From the NCBI GenBank assembly GCA_963575745.1, contig CAUYUJ010016154.1, positions 65,651-129,650 on the forward strand: 64,000 bases of DNA, in the 5' to 3' direction. Positions 10,140 to 19,609 of this stretch are shown here, piece by piece; position 1 is the stretch's first letter; every line of letters begins with the position of its first letter. The position numbers and the translations under genes are program-made. Source of the stretch: Prorocentrum cordatum (Eukaryota > Sar > Dinophyceae > Prorocentrales > Prorocentraceae). The notes below the pieces were generated by a model. The model did no database searches. It worked only from the letters and a program-made list of their open reading frames with translations, and was not told the origin of the DNA.

Positions 10140-11345
10140 GGGAAGCATGGGCCACCAAAACACATACGCGTCATCGACAACAAACGGGACTAGAGGCTTT
10201 TCCATCGTTTTCCCCGGCTTTTCGAGGACCACCCCCTCGGGTCATAGAACAATTCTTCCTCTCTCCTCCTCCTCACTCCCCTCCTACTCCTCCTCTTCCT
10301 ACCTCCTCCTCCCTCCCACGTCTTCTTCCCTCCTCCTACTCCTCCTCCCTCTTCCTCCTCCTCCTCCTCCTCCTCCTCCTCCACGACGGAAGGTTTCTCG
10401 CTATTTTCGGCCTCTGGAGGCCCTCGCCGGGCCTCGGGGCCGTCAAGAAGCGACTCGGGATGGAAGACTGGTCCCGGGGAAGTGTTTGAGAGTCTCGTCG
10501 AAACGAGGAGGAGGAGGAGGAGGAGGAGAGGGGAGAAGGCAGGGGGAGAGAAGCATGAGGAGGAGGAGGAGAGGAGGAGGAGGAGGAGGAACGGCAGGAG
10601 GAGGAGAGGAGAGGCGAAGGATAGAGGTAGAGGAGGAGGAGGGGAGAGGAGCAGGAGGAGGACGAGGAGGAGGAGGAGGAGGGGGTGGGGGAAGCAGGGA
10701 CCACCGAAGGCATCTGGCGTCTGGACAAACATCGGGACTGAGACTTTTCCATCGTTTTCGGCTTTTCGATGACCCCCTCGGGTCATGAAACAAGTCCTCT
10801 TCCTCTTCCTCCTCCTCCTCCTCCTCCTCCTCCTCTCCTCCTCCTCCTCCTCCTCTTCCTCGTCCTCCTCCACGACGGAAGGTTTCCCGCTATTTTTGAA
10901 CTCTGGAGGCCCTGGCCGGGCCTCGGGGCTGTCAAGAAGCGACTCGGGATGGGAGACTGGTCCCGGGGAAATGGTCGACAGGAGGAGGAGGAGGAGGAGG
11001 AGGAGGAGGAGGAAGAGGAGGAGGAGGAGGGGGAGGAGGAGCATGAGGAGGAGGAGGAGGAGGAGGAGGAGGAGGAGGGAGGAAGGATGAGTGGAGGAGA
11101 GGAGGAGGAGGAGAAGAAGGGGGTGGGGGAAGCAGGGGCCACCCAAGACATCTGGCGTCTCGGCAAAAACCGGGATTGGGGCTCTTTCATCGTTTTCGGC
11201 CTCTCGGGGACCCCCTCGGATCATCAAACAATCACGACGGAAGGTTTATCGCTATTTTCGGCCTCTGGAGGCCCTCGCTGGGCCTCGGGGCCGTCAAAAA
11301 GCGACTCGGGATGGAAGACCGGTCCCGAGTCCCGTGGAAGTGGTC
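10140..11345. repeat. Repeat A tandem array with internal CCT and GGA tracts
   Basis: Three successive units share CATCTGGCGTCT, CATCGTTTTCGGC, CCCCTCGG(G/A)TCAT and TCGGCCTCTGGAGGCCCTCG followed by GTCAAGAAGCGACTCGGGAT. In the first two, a (CCT)n run (10255-10385, 10797-10875) precedes the conserved block and a (GGA)n run (10505-10690, 10980-11125) follows it. Each unit can therefore fold as a long CCT/GGA hairpin around about 110 bp. The third unit (11120-11345) has lost the microsatellites. Confidence 0.82.
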
Positions 11346-11379
11346 GAGAGGTTGGTGGCCCGTGTCTCGAAAAGTCGAG

Positions 11380-12680
11380 TCTCAAGTCGGGCGTGTCCCT
11401 GTAGAGGAGGACATGGTCAGAAAAGAGTCCGGGGAGAGTTTCATGATCACTTTTTGGATATTTCTGAGGGGGATGGGAGAGATCTTCATCATAGCAAATG
11501 GAAGAAACTTTTGTCACGGCTGTGTCGGGCGTGTCCCTTTAGAGGAGGGAGTGGTCAGAAGATTAAAGTCTGGGGAGAATCTTACGACTACTTTTTGGAT
11601 ATTCCTGGACTGTGCTCAATGTTTCGTCCAAAATCCCAACTCCGCTGCGCCCCGCCAGCCGTCGCGGCGGCCCTCGGCCGCCTCGTCGGCGGCCCTGCCT
11701 GCGGCCCCTCGGAGGCCCCGCGGCGGCGCCCTCGGAGGCTCGTCCTGCGGCCCCGGCGGCCCCTCGGGGGCCACCTCGGTGGCCCCATCGGAGGCCTGCC
11801 TCGGAGGCCCGCGGGCCCTCTGCAGCCAAAGGCGGCCGCTTGAGGTGGATGTCCGATGCAGTTTTAAGTGGGAAAAAAAGCCAGAGTAGGGCGGATCTGG
11901 AGTCTGGGGAGAGTTTCAGGACTACGTTTTTTTTTGTTTTATATTTCTGGACTCTGTGCAGCTTTTCGTCCAAAGTAATCCGCTTGTAGGGGGGGGCACG
12001 TCCGACCTAAGGCGGGGCCTGCGGGGCCTTCTGCGGGAGCTCGACCGCGGGGTGCCCCGGCCTCCGCTGCCCGAGGGCGGCGAGGCCGCGTGCCTGGTCT
12101 CTCTTGGTCGTGCCCCAGCGGGCACCTGGAAGAGAAGATGGCTGCTTGGATGTGCCTCGCCTTTTTTCTCGCCCAGTCCCACAGGTCGATCCGCTTGTAG
12201 GGCCAGAGTAGGGCGGATCTGGAGTCTGGGGAGGGTTTTAGGACTACGTTTTTTTTTTTTTAAAATATTTCTGGACTCTGTGCAGTTGTTCGTCCAAAGT
12301 AATCCGCTTGTAGGGGGGGCACGCCCGACCCAAGTCGAGGCTCCGGCCGTCCGAGACCGCCACGGCGGGCGTGCCGCCGCCCCATTGGCTGCGGCCTCGC
12401 CCGCTCGGGCTCCTCGGCGGCGGTGGCCCCCCGCCGCTCCTCCGAGCGGCGGGGCTGGAGTTCAGTCGAGGCTGTCCCCCTACATTGGGGATTTTCGACG
12501 AGAAGCACAAATCCCCCAAGAATAGTCCAAAGATAGTCCAAAGATAGTCCGGGGACTGTTTTTGGAGTATGTTTTGCCTTTTTGGCGTATTTTTAGGGTA
12601 CTTTTCTTATTTTCCGTCGAAAATCCCCCTGTAGGGGGACAGGCCCGACTTAAGGCTGGAGGCTCAGACCTCCGACGAGG
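11380..12680. repeat. Repeat D cluster (poly-T containing)
   Basis: Five degenerate copies (near 11385, 11520, 11880, 12200 and 12480) share GTCTGGGGAGAGTTT, a T-rich run with TTTTTGGATATTTCTGGACT, CTGTGCAG and TCGTCCAAA, often followed by CCGCTTGTAGGG. GC-rich spacers lie at 11640-11860 and 12010-12130. A short AAGATAGTCC tandem lies at 12530-12552. No gene is supported. The family could be SINE-like, but no polymerase III boxes were verified. Confidence 0.65.
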
Positions 12681-12689
12681 CGACCCTGA

Positions 12690-13082
12690 GATCCCCCGAG
12701 GTCCAACGCACTGACAAAAGTCAAGGCGGACGTTTTCCGCCGTTTTCGGCCTCTATAGGGGCTCTCGCCGGGCGTCGGGGCCGTCCAAAAGACGACTCGG
12801 GACGACGAGCCGGTCCTGGGGAATGGGTCGAGCTTTCCGGGGGCTCCGCATTGAACAAAAATCGCGACGTCGGATCGCAGGGTCCGACGCTCCAGGAACA
12901 CTGGAGCGGCAGGATTTTGGCAGTTTCTGGCTTCCTGGGGGCCCTCTCGCCGGGGCTCGGGAGCGTCAAGAAACGGCTCAGGACGAAAAACCCGTCCTGG
13001 GGAAGTGGTCCGGACCTCCTGGGTCCACGCACCCAACAAATTGGAGCAGCCGGATGTCTTCGAGTGGGGGACTGGTCCTAAA
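12690..13082. repeat. Repeat A, two tandem copies
   Basis: Two diverged units (12720-12840 and 12900-13080). The second ends with GGAGCAGCCGGATGTCTTCG and TGGTCCTAAATTCTTCTC and leads directly into a 630-bp CCT tract. Confidence 0.8.
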
Positions 13083-13712
13083 TTCTTCTCTTCCTCCTTC
13101 TCCTTCTCCTCCTCCTCCTCCTCCTCCTCCTCCTCCTCCTCCTCCTCCCTCCTCCTCCCTCCTCCTCCTCACCTACCATCTCCTCCTCCGCCTCCTCCCA
13201 CTCACTCCTCCTCCGCTCTCCGCCTCTTCCCTCCTCGTTCTCCTCCGCCTCCTCCTCCTCCTCCTCCTCCTTTGCCTCCCTTCTCCTCCTCCTCCTCCTT
13301 CTCCTCCTCCTCCTCCTCCTCCTCTCACTCCTCCTTCTCCTCCTCCTCCGCCCACCTCCTCCTCCCTCTCCTCACTCCTCCTCTCTCCTCATCCTCCTCC
13401 CCCCTCCTCCTCCTGCCGCCTCCTCCTCCTCCTCCTCCTCCTCCCTCCTCCTCCTCCTCTATCGCCTCCTCGGTCCTCCTCCTCCTCCTCCTCCTACCCT
13501 CCGCCGCCTCCTCCTACCTCCTCCTCACTCTTCCTCCTCCTCCTCCTCCTCCTCCTCCTCCTCCTTCGCTCCTCCTCCTCCTCCTCCCCGGCTCCTCCGC
13601 CTCCTTCCCTCCTCCTCCTCCTCCTTCTCCTCCTGCTCCCTCCTCCGCCTTCTCCTCCTCCTTCTCCGCCTCCTCCTCCTCCTCCTTCTCCTCTTCCTCC
13701 TCCTCCTCCTGG
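13083..13712. repeat. (CCT)n tract, ~630 bp
   Basis: Long imperfect CCT/TCC array with CCG and TTC interruptions, among the longest in the window. Confidence 0.95.
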
Positions 13713-13930
13713 GGGCCCTCGCCAGGGGCCACCGCTGGGCCCGGGCGCGCTCGCCCCTCGACGAGCTCGGGGCGACGCCGCTGCCCCAGCGGCTGCGGGC
13801 CGCGCGCGGGGCTTGGAGCGCCCGGCGGGGCGGCCGCTGCCGCCTGCCCCAGGCCCTCCTCTGCGGCCGGGGCGGGGCCAAGGCCAGGGGGCCCCCAATC
13901 TGCGAGCTCCCAGACCTCCTGGCGTCGGGA
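13713..13930. other. GC-rich island between CCT tracts
   Basis: Very GC-rich segment. One plus frame reads RSPLDELGATPLPQRLRAA and stays open, but neither a splice pattern nor a known domain supports a gene. Confidence 0.35.
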
Positions 13931-14182
13931 CGAAAATCACGGCGGGAGGTTTTTCGGCTCTTTTCGGCCTTTGGGGCCCGCCACCGGGCCTCGGGAGCGT
14001 CAAGAAACGACTCAGGACAGAAAAACCGGTCCCGGGGAAGTGGTCCAAACCTCCTGGGTCCACGCACCCAAAAAATTGGAGCAGCCGGACGTCTTCGAGT
14101 GGGGGGCTGGTCCTAAATCCTCCTCCTCCTCCTCCTCCTCCTCCTCCTCCTCCTCCTCCTCCTCCTCCTCCTCCTCCCCTGG
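13931..14182. repeat. Repeat A copy followed by (CCT)n
   Basis: Close relative of 12900-13080: the same block with GGAGCGTCAAGAAACGACTC, the same GGAGCAGCCGGACGTCTTCG end and TGGTCCTAAAT, followed by a CCT run (14115-14178). Confidence 0.85.
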
Positions 14183-14194
14183 GAGCCCAGACCC

Positions 14195-14453
14195 CCTCGC
14201 GTTGCGAACAATGACGACGTGAGGTTTTCCTTATTCTCGGCCTCGGAGGGCACTTACCGGGCCCGGGACCGTCAAAGAAAACGACTCAGGAGGAAAAACG
14301 GGTCCTGGCGAAGGGATCCAGACCTCAGGGGGTCGACGTTGTGAGAAAAACACGACGCCGGGGTCTGGGAGCAGGGGAACGACTACGGGATTGGTTTACC
14401 CCGACGTGGATTTGTCCGTCGAAGGTACCAAGAAGACAAAGAGACCTCCCCAG
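14195..14453. repeat. Repeat A, diverged copies
   Basis: Contains CGGGACCGTCAAAGAAAACG, a repeat A block, and a following CCTCCCCAGACCCTCT segment that is the insertion point of the MITE-like element. Confidence 0.7.
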
Positions 14454-14460
14454 ACCCTCT

Positions 14461-14681
14461 CTAGGCCTCCTAGATGGGGTCGGAGCGGATGGGGTCGGAT
14501 GATCGCGCCGCATCGCCGATGCATCGGCGATGCGGCTCGATGCGGAGCCCGATTTTCTCCACGCCGACGTCGCCGATGCGTCGCTGACGTCGGCGATGCA
14601 TCGCCGATGCATTGGCGATGCATTGGCGATGCGGCGCGATCCTCCGACCCCATCTTCTCGGACCCCATCTAGGAGGCCTCT
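14461..14681. mobile_element. Hairpin MITE-like element, copy 1, with TSD
   Basis: A 221-bp element with terminal inverted repeats AGGCCTCCTAGATGGGGTC (14463-14481) and its exact complement (14661-14679). The interior is packed with GATGCATCGGCGATGC-type palindromes. A 7-bp direct duplication ACCCTCT flanks it (14454-14460 and 14682-14688). The neighbouring sequence at about 14757-14787 (CCCCAGACCCTCTCGGG) shows the same site without the insertion. It has no coding capacity. The transposase family is not assigned. Confidence 0.85.
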
Positions 14682-14688
14682 ACCCTCT

Positions 14689-15160
14689 CGGGTCATGAAA
14701 CAATCACGACCAAAGGCTTCTCGCTAGTTTCGGCCCCTGGAGCCAAGACGACACAGAGACCTCCCCAGACCCTCTCGGGCCATGAAGCCATCGCGACCGA
14801 AGGTCTCTCGCTATGTTCGGCCCCCCCCAGACATCCGACGAGATTTTCTCACAACGTCGACCCCCAGAGGTCTGGACCCTTTCCTGGGTCCGGTTCTTCA
14901 TCCCGAGTCGTCTTGTGACGGCCCCGAGGCCCGATGAGGACCTGCAGAGGGCGAAAGTAGCGACGAACCTCCCGTCGTGATTTGCCCACGGCGCGAGGAG
15001 GTCGGGGCCTGGAGGCCCTCGCCGGGCCTCGGGGCCGCCAACACAACGACTCGGGATGCAAAGCGCAAAGTGCGGCCCCGGGGAGCGGGTGGAGGCGTGG
15101 AGACCGCTTGGGGGGTCGGCGCCACGACAGACTCATGACGTCGGGGGCCTGGGTCCCCTG
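14689..15160. repeat. Repeat A copies, including one inverted
   Basis: Repeat A words TCATGAAACAATCACGACC and CGGGCCATGAAGCCATCGCG lie in direct orientation. At 14825-14970 the family is inverted (CATCCCGAGTCGTCTTGTGACGG). A third block at 15005-15150 is direct again. I infer local rearrangement. Confidence 0.7.
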
Positions 15161-15385
15161 AGGTCCTCCTCTTTCTCCTCCTCTTGCTCCTCCTCCTCTT
15201 CCTCCTCCTCTTCCTCCTCCTCCTCTCGTCCGCCTCTTCCTCCTCTTTCTCCTCCTCTTTCTCCTCCTCCTCCTCCTCTTCCTCCTCCTCCTCTCTGTAC
15301 AACAAACGTGGGTCGTACTTGAGTCGAACGGAAGCCCCTTCCCCCTCCTCCTCCTCCTCCTCCTCCTCCTCCTCCGCCTCCTTTT
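15161..15385. repeat. (CCT)n tract interrupted by 45 bp
   Basis: CCT/CTT-rich run broken at about 15298-15342 by ACAACAAACGTGGGTCGTAC-like unique sequence. Confidence 0.9.
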
Positions 15386-15439
15386 TCTCTTTCTCCCCGG
15401 AGATCCGACGCTCCAAGAACATTGGAGCAGGCGGTTCTT

Positions 15440-15515
15440 GAAAGGTTTCGGCCTCCGGGCCGCCTCCGGGGGCCCTCGCCGGGCCGTGGGAGCGTCGAAA
15501 CCCTAGCCTACAAGG
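15440..15515. repeat. Repeat A fragment
   Basis: Short block with GGGGGCCCTCGCCGGGCCGT and GGGAGCGTCGAAAC, related to the repeat A core. Confidence 0.6.
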
Positions 15516-15535
15516 GGCAGTGTCTGTCTTCTATG

Positions 15536-15935
15536 CGTTTTCTTGGAAAGGGTTGCTCAGCTTCTAAAAAAAGTGTCGTGCCTACTTCTTCGTGCCACTC
15601 ACACTGTAAAACACAGGCGAAAAAAATAGAAATGGACACGAAGTGTAGGTTGCCAAAATTGGCACGAATCTATTGAAACATAGACACGAGATGGCATCAA
15701 CTATAGACAAGAACGTCAATAATAGACACGAAAATAGACACGCGTACTAAGTAGACACGAATCTGGCACGAATAGACACGAATAGTCACGAACACATAGC
15801 CGGGCACGGGCTCGCGCAAAAAGACAACGAATGATAGACACGCTCGCGGGTGTGTCTGCATGTGTATATAAACCCACGTACGTGCTCGGAAACATACACG
15901 TCTTGTACACATGCACACCCAGGTGCGGGGGATCC
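15536..15935. repeat. Degenerate GACACGAATA repeats
   Basis: The words AGACACGAA, GGCACGAAT and TAGACACG recur irregularly over about 200 bp (15600-15850), then fade into CACA-rich DNA. No gene is supported. Confidence 0.65.
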
Positions 15936-16470
15936 TATGGTACGGGGTGGGTGGGGGAGGAGCGCCGAGGATTGCGAAGGAAAGGGGAGAGTTTGGAGGA
16001 GCGCCGCGGAGTGCGATGGAGTGCGGGGGGGCCCGGAGAAGTGAGAAAGAATGCCGAGGAGTGTGATGAAGATCAGGGGGAGAGGCGAGGAGCGCGATGG
16101 AGTGGAGGTGGCGTGGAGCGCCGTGGAGTGCGACTGGGTGGGCTGGAGTCTGGAGGAGTGCGGGGGTCGCCGAGGAGTGCGAGAGAGCGGGGAGAAGTCG
16201 GCAAGAGTAGGGAGGACCGTCGACGAGCGAGATGGAGCGAGGAGTCCTGAGCAGCAAGGGGAGCCGAGGAGTGGATTGGGAAGGAGTTCGCGGGAATGCC
16301 GAGGGCTACAACGGAGAGGGGGGAAGGAGTTCGCAGGAATGCCGAGGGGGAGTTGGGTGGAGCGCCGAGGGGTGCGGTGAAGTGGGGAGTAGTCCTTGGG
16401 AGTGGGAAGCAGCGCCAGGGCGTGCGGTGGAGTGGGGAGACGTGCCGAGGAGCGCGCCATGCATGCAGAC
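15936..16470. repeat. Degenerate GGAGTGCG repeats
   Basis: Purine-rich sequence in which GGAGTGCG, GGAGCGCC and GAATGCCGAGG words recur every 10-40 bp. Long frames on both strands result from this periodicity. Confidence 0.6.
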
Positions 16471-17019
16471 CTGTATCCATGTGCAGTTTTCGGGTACTTC
16501 GCCTCCGGGTTCCTGTGCAAGGCGTTCCTTTGCATGCACACCGCCTTCGGCACCGCCTGATTCCGGGGCTTTGCCCTCTCTTGGCCTTGACGTGAGGCCC
16601 CTCCTTCTGCCTTCCCCCCTCTGTCAATCTAAGCTGTGCGCGGCCCGCTTAGCTTCGACCGGAAGAGGCTCGCCCTCGACCCGCGGATCCAAACATGTAT
16701 CCATGTACACACGCGCCAAACGATGGCCTCCCCAATGTGGATGGATCGCGGGGGAATATTCACACGTTCCAGAGACGAGACACGACGGGATAGACACGGA
16801 GAGTTACAAACTTATGAAGCAGATACACGAGTCGACACTAACACGTAAACACGCTTCATGTTAGATACGGATAGACACGGAGTAGGCACGGACCCGTGAG
16901 GATGTCTCAAGCCGTTGGTCCAGTTACTACGCAAATAGGCACGAAAACCTTAAAACTATCATCGCTATAGAAGCTCAAAAATTGCGTGGGACATCACGAC
17001 AACCCCGAGCCTAATGTCT
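16471..17019. other. Unassigned, with a second GACACG-rich patch
   Basis: 16780-16900 repeats the words ATAGACACGGA, CACGAGTCGACAC and GGCACG seen at 15.6-15.9 kb. The rest shows nothing recognisable. Confidence 0.5.
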
Positions 17020-17260
17020 ATATATTTGGGGCGTCTTGTAGGCCAGGGAACAAGACCCAGGACGAGAAGCCGGCCCCGGGGAAGCGGTCCCGACCTCCGC
17101 GGCCCACGCATCGAAAAAGTTGGAGCAGCCGGATGTCTTCGAGTGGGGGACTGGTCCTAAATTCTTCTCCTCCTCCTCCTCCTCCTCCTCCTCCTCCTCC
17201 TCCCCTGGAAGCCCGCGCATCGAAAACGTTGGAGCAGCCGGATGCCGGATGTCTGGGTCC
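17020..17260. repeat. Repeat A copy with short (CCT)n
   Basis: Carries the family end GGAGCAGCCGGATGTCTTCG and TGGTCCTAAATTCTTCTC, followed by a CCT run (17166-17205). A partial second GTTGGAGCAGCCGGATG follows at about 17229, so the end motif brackets the CCT run. Confidence 0.82.
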
Positions 17261-17540
17261 GTAGATCTGAGGAGTTTTCGGCTTGTGGCTCGTCGGCTAT
17301 GTGGAAAAGTCAAGGTTGGGGTACATCAATTCTGTAGCCGATCCCCCTACTCTCGAAGTCGATCGACGACAGGCAAGAGGGAGTGTGACCTTTGGTGCGG
17401 GCCCACTGGGGTCCTCCGAGCGCCGAGCGCGATGCGACAGCGTCGGCTTGCGCGCTTGGGTTTCGCCACTCCGCGCCGCCAGTCGAGTCGCGCACTAACA
17501 GGTCACTCTGGCCCAACGTCACTCTTGCGTGAAGCCGAGC
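17261..17540. other. Unassigned sequence, nothing seen
   Basis: No gene, repeat family member or RNA gene recognised. Confidence 0.4.
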
Positions 17541-17916
17541 CTAGGCCTCCCAGACAGGGCCCAGAGGTTCGAGTTTCGGGCTTCGTTGAGCGTTTTCGTT
17601 GCTTCTCGGCGGCTTCCAGCCCCGGGATGTGCTCCGGCGGCTGCGCCTCGCCGGGGGCATTCCGGGGGTGCCCGGATCGTCCCGAGCGGCCGCCAGAGGC
17701 CCGAGCTATGGCCCGACCCGAACCGAGGACATGGAGTCGGAGGACTGCGCCGCATCGCCGATGCATCGACGATGCGGCTCGATGTGTAGCCCGATGTTCC
17801 TGACGCGGACGTCGCCGGTGCGTCGCCGGCGTCGCCGATGCGTCGCCGATGCCTTGGCGATGCGGCGCCATCCTCCGACCCCATCAGCTCGGACCCCGTC
17901 CCGTCTAGGAGGCCTC
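17541..17916. mobile_element. Hairpin MITE-like element, copy 2, split by an insertion
   Basis: The left end CTAGGCCTCCCAGACAGGG (17541-17559) and right end GTCTAGGAGGCCTCC (17903-17917) match the ends of copy 1. The inner GATGCATCG-rich half starts at about 17735. Between them lies a repeat B unit (about 17595-17715), which accounts for the extra ~150 bp relative to copies 1 and 3. Confidence 0.7.
17595..17715. repeat. Repeat B, copy 1 (nested in MITE copy 2)
   Basis: Shares GGCTGCGCCTCGCCG, GCATTCCGGGGGTGCCCG, CGTCCCGAGCGGCCGC and a GAGCTATGGCCCGACC end with copies at 18235 and 21085. Confidence 0.7.
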
Positions 17917-18060
17917 CATCCAACCCAGACCCCCTCGGCTCATGATCCCGTCAGAGAACGGCTTGGGATGCCAAGCCGGTCCCTGGGGCTGGGTCAAGAT
18001 CTCTGGAGGCCCGCGCCACAAGACAGCTCTGACGTCGGGGGTTTGGAGAACGGTGTGGCG
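17917..18060. repeat. Repeat A, diverged copy
   Basis: Contains CAGACCCCCTCGGCTCATGA, a GTCAGAGAACGGCTTGGGAT block and TCTGACGTCGGGGGTTTGG, all family words. Confidence 0.65.
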
Positions 18061-18234
18061 ATCACTCTGCGTGCTGAGCCCGTGAGTGGTGGTGCTCATC
18101 GTCCGTCTCCTGCCCCGCCCTGCCCGAGCCCAGGTGCCGCGCGCCCCGTCTGTCGCTCCCCTCCTCTCTGCTCTCCTCCGTGGGCCTCCGCGCGCTCTGC
18201 CGTCGCGTCTTCGCTCGCTCCTGCGGGCTCCCTT

Positions 18235-18345
18235 GCCTCGGGGTGCGGCTCCAGCGGCTGGGCCTCGCCGAGAGCGTTCCCCGGGGTGCCTGGACCGTCC
18301 CGAGGGTCGTGGGCGTCCCGAGCGCCATGGCCCAGAGACCAAACG
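18235..18345. repeat. Repeat B, copy 2
   Basis: Contains GGGCCTCGCCGAGAGCGTTC, GGGGTGCCTGGACCGTCCCGA and GCCATGGCCCAGAGACC, similar to 17595-17715 and 21085-21205. Confidence 0.7.
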
Positions 18346-18410
18346 TTCGGAGGAGGGCTGGTGTGGTGCGCCAGGAGGGACTCGGGGTCACCGCGCGTTT
18401 TTGGGGGCTG

Positions 18411-18560
18411 CCTCCTCCTCCTCCTCCTCCTCCTCCCGCTCCCTTTCCCTCCTCCCCCCTCCTCCTCTCCTCCCTCCTCCCCTCCTCCCGCCCTCCGCCT
18501 CCTCCTCCTCCTCCCTCCTCCCTCACGCCTCCTCCTCCTCCTCCTCCTCCTCCTCCTCGC
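18411..18560. repeat. (CCT)n tract
   Basis: Imperfect CCT run. The phrase GCGCGTTTTTGGGG lies immediately on each side (about 18398 and 18559), so the run expanded inside, or is bracketed by, a short direct repeat. Confidence 0.9.
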
Positions 18561-18774
18561 GCGTTTTTGGGGACTCGGGTCGTCCTCCGAGGACCGAGGA
18601 CGCTTCGGGCGACTGGGGCCTCCGAGGTCCCAGGGCAGTGCGGCGACGGACCCGGACCGCGCGGTGAGGTCTCCTGGGATTTCGAAGCCACCGCGCGGTC
18701 CGCCACCCAACTGTTGTGAGACCCCCGACCTTTTGCGGCCAGGGCGGGGCCGGGTAATTAGACCTCGTTAGGTT
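18561..18774. other. GC-rich spacer, nothing firmly identified
   Basis: No protein family or repeat copy recognised. Confidence 0.4.
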
Positions 18775-18872
18775 CCGCCTCCTCCTCCTCCTCCGCCTCC
18801 TCCTCCTCCTCCTCCTCCTCCTCCTCCTCCTCCTCCTCCTCCTCCCTCTCCCGCTCCCCCTCCTCCTCCTCA
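18775..18872. repeat. (CCT)n tract
   Basis: CCT run ending in CCTCCTCCTCAAG, which has the form of a polypyrimidine tract plus AG splice acceptor. Confidence 0.9.
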
Positions 18873-18923
18873 AGGCACACGTCGACAGCCACGTCGACGA
18901 CTCCTTGAGCGAGCTGCTGGGGT
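18873..18923 (+). other. Exon-like segment VDDSLSELLG, copy 1
   Basis: Directly after a CCT tract and AAG|G the plus strand reads AHVDSHVDDSLSELLG, then GGTGAGGG, which fits a splice donor. A related segment (ADDSLSEVLGG then GTGATC) sits after the next CCT tract at 19345-19374. The arrangement resembles duplicated microexons with CCT tracts as polypyrimidine stretches. It is too short to assign a protein. Confidence 0.3.
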
Positions 18924-18974
18924 GAGGGCGCCCCGCTGGAGACCCTGGCGTCGCACGTTTTTGTTTCCGCACCG

Positions 18975-19050
18975 GGCGGCGTTGCCCGGGACCCTCACGG
19001 ATCGATTCGGCTCGAAATAGGCCGCAGAATGATCGTGCCTAGGGCTTGCA
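18975..19050. repeat. Repeat E, copy 1
   Basis: GGGACCCTCACGGATCGATTC followed by a CAGAATGATCGTGCC context. A related copy is at 19960-20022 (GGGAACCTCACGGATCGATC). Confidence 0.6.
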
Positions 19051-19059
19051 CGCCGACTC

Positions 19060-19345
19060 CCCTCTTCCTCCTCCTCCTCCTCCTCCTCACTCCTCCTCCT
19101 CCTCCAACCCCCCCTCACCCCCTCCTCCTCCTCCTCCTCATCCTCCTCCGCTCCTCCTCTTCATCCTCCTCCTCCTCCTCCTCCTCCTCCGCCTCTAACC
19201 TCCTCCTCCTCCTCCAACCCCCCCTCCCCCTCCTCCTCCGCCTCCTCCTCCTCCTCCACCTCCTCCTCCTCCTCCTCCGCTCATCCTCCTCCTCCTCCTC
19301 CTCCTCCGCCTCCTCCTCCTCTCCCTCCTCCTCCTCCTCCCTCGC
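19060..19345. repeat. (CCT)n tract
   Basis: Imperfect CCT run with two internal CTCCAACCCCCCCTC copies (about 19108 and 19214). Confidence 0.92.
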
Positions 19346-19378
19346 CGACGACTCATTGAGCGAGGTGCTAGGGTGATC

Positions 19379-19609
19379 CTAGGCCTCCCAGAGGGGGTCC
19401 GAGTAGATGGGGTCAGAGGATCGACGCGCATAGCCGATGCATCGGCGACGAAGCTCGATGTGGAGCCCGATTTCGCCACGCCGTCGTCGCCGCTGCATCG
19501 CCGACGTCGCCGATGCATCTTCGATGCATCGGCGATGCATCGGCGATACATCGGCGATCCGGTGCAATCCTCCGATCCCATCTACTCGGACCCCATCTAG
19601 GAGGCCTCT
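19379..19609. mobile_element. Hairpin MITE-like element, copy 3
   Basis: A 231-bp relative of 14461-14681 with ends CTAGGCCTCCCAG and CTAGGAGGCCTCT, a second left-arm word AGATGGGGTC (19404-19413) matching GACCCCATCT on the right, and a palindrome-rich GATGCATCGGCGATGCATCG core. Flanks GGTGATC and AGTGATA may be a diverged 7-bp duplication. Confidence 0.8.

Noticed and set aside
14390-19600. Cys/His/Arg-rich ORFs (HRRCIGDA-like) over the MITE copies
   Set aside because: They come from GATGCATCGGCGATGC palindromes and exist on both strands of a noncoding inverted-repeat element.
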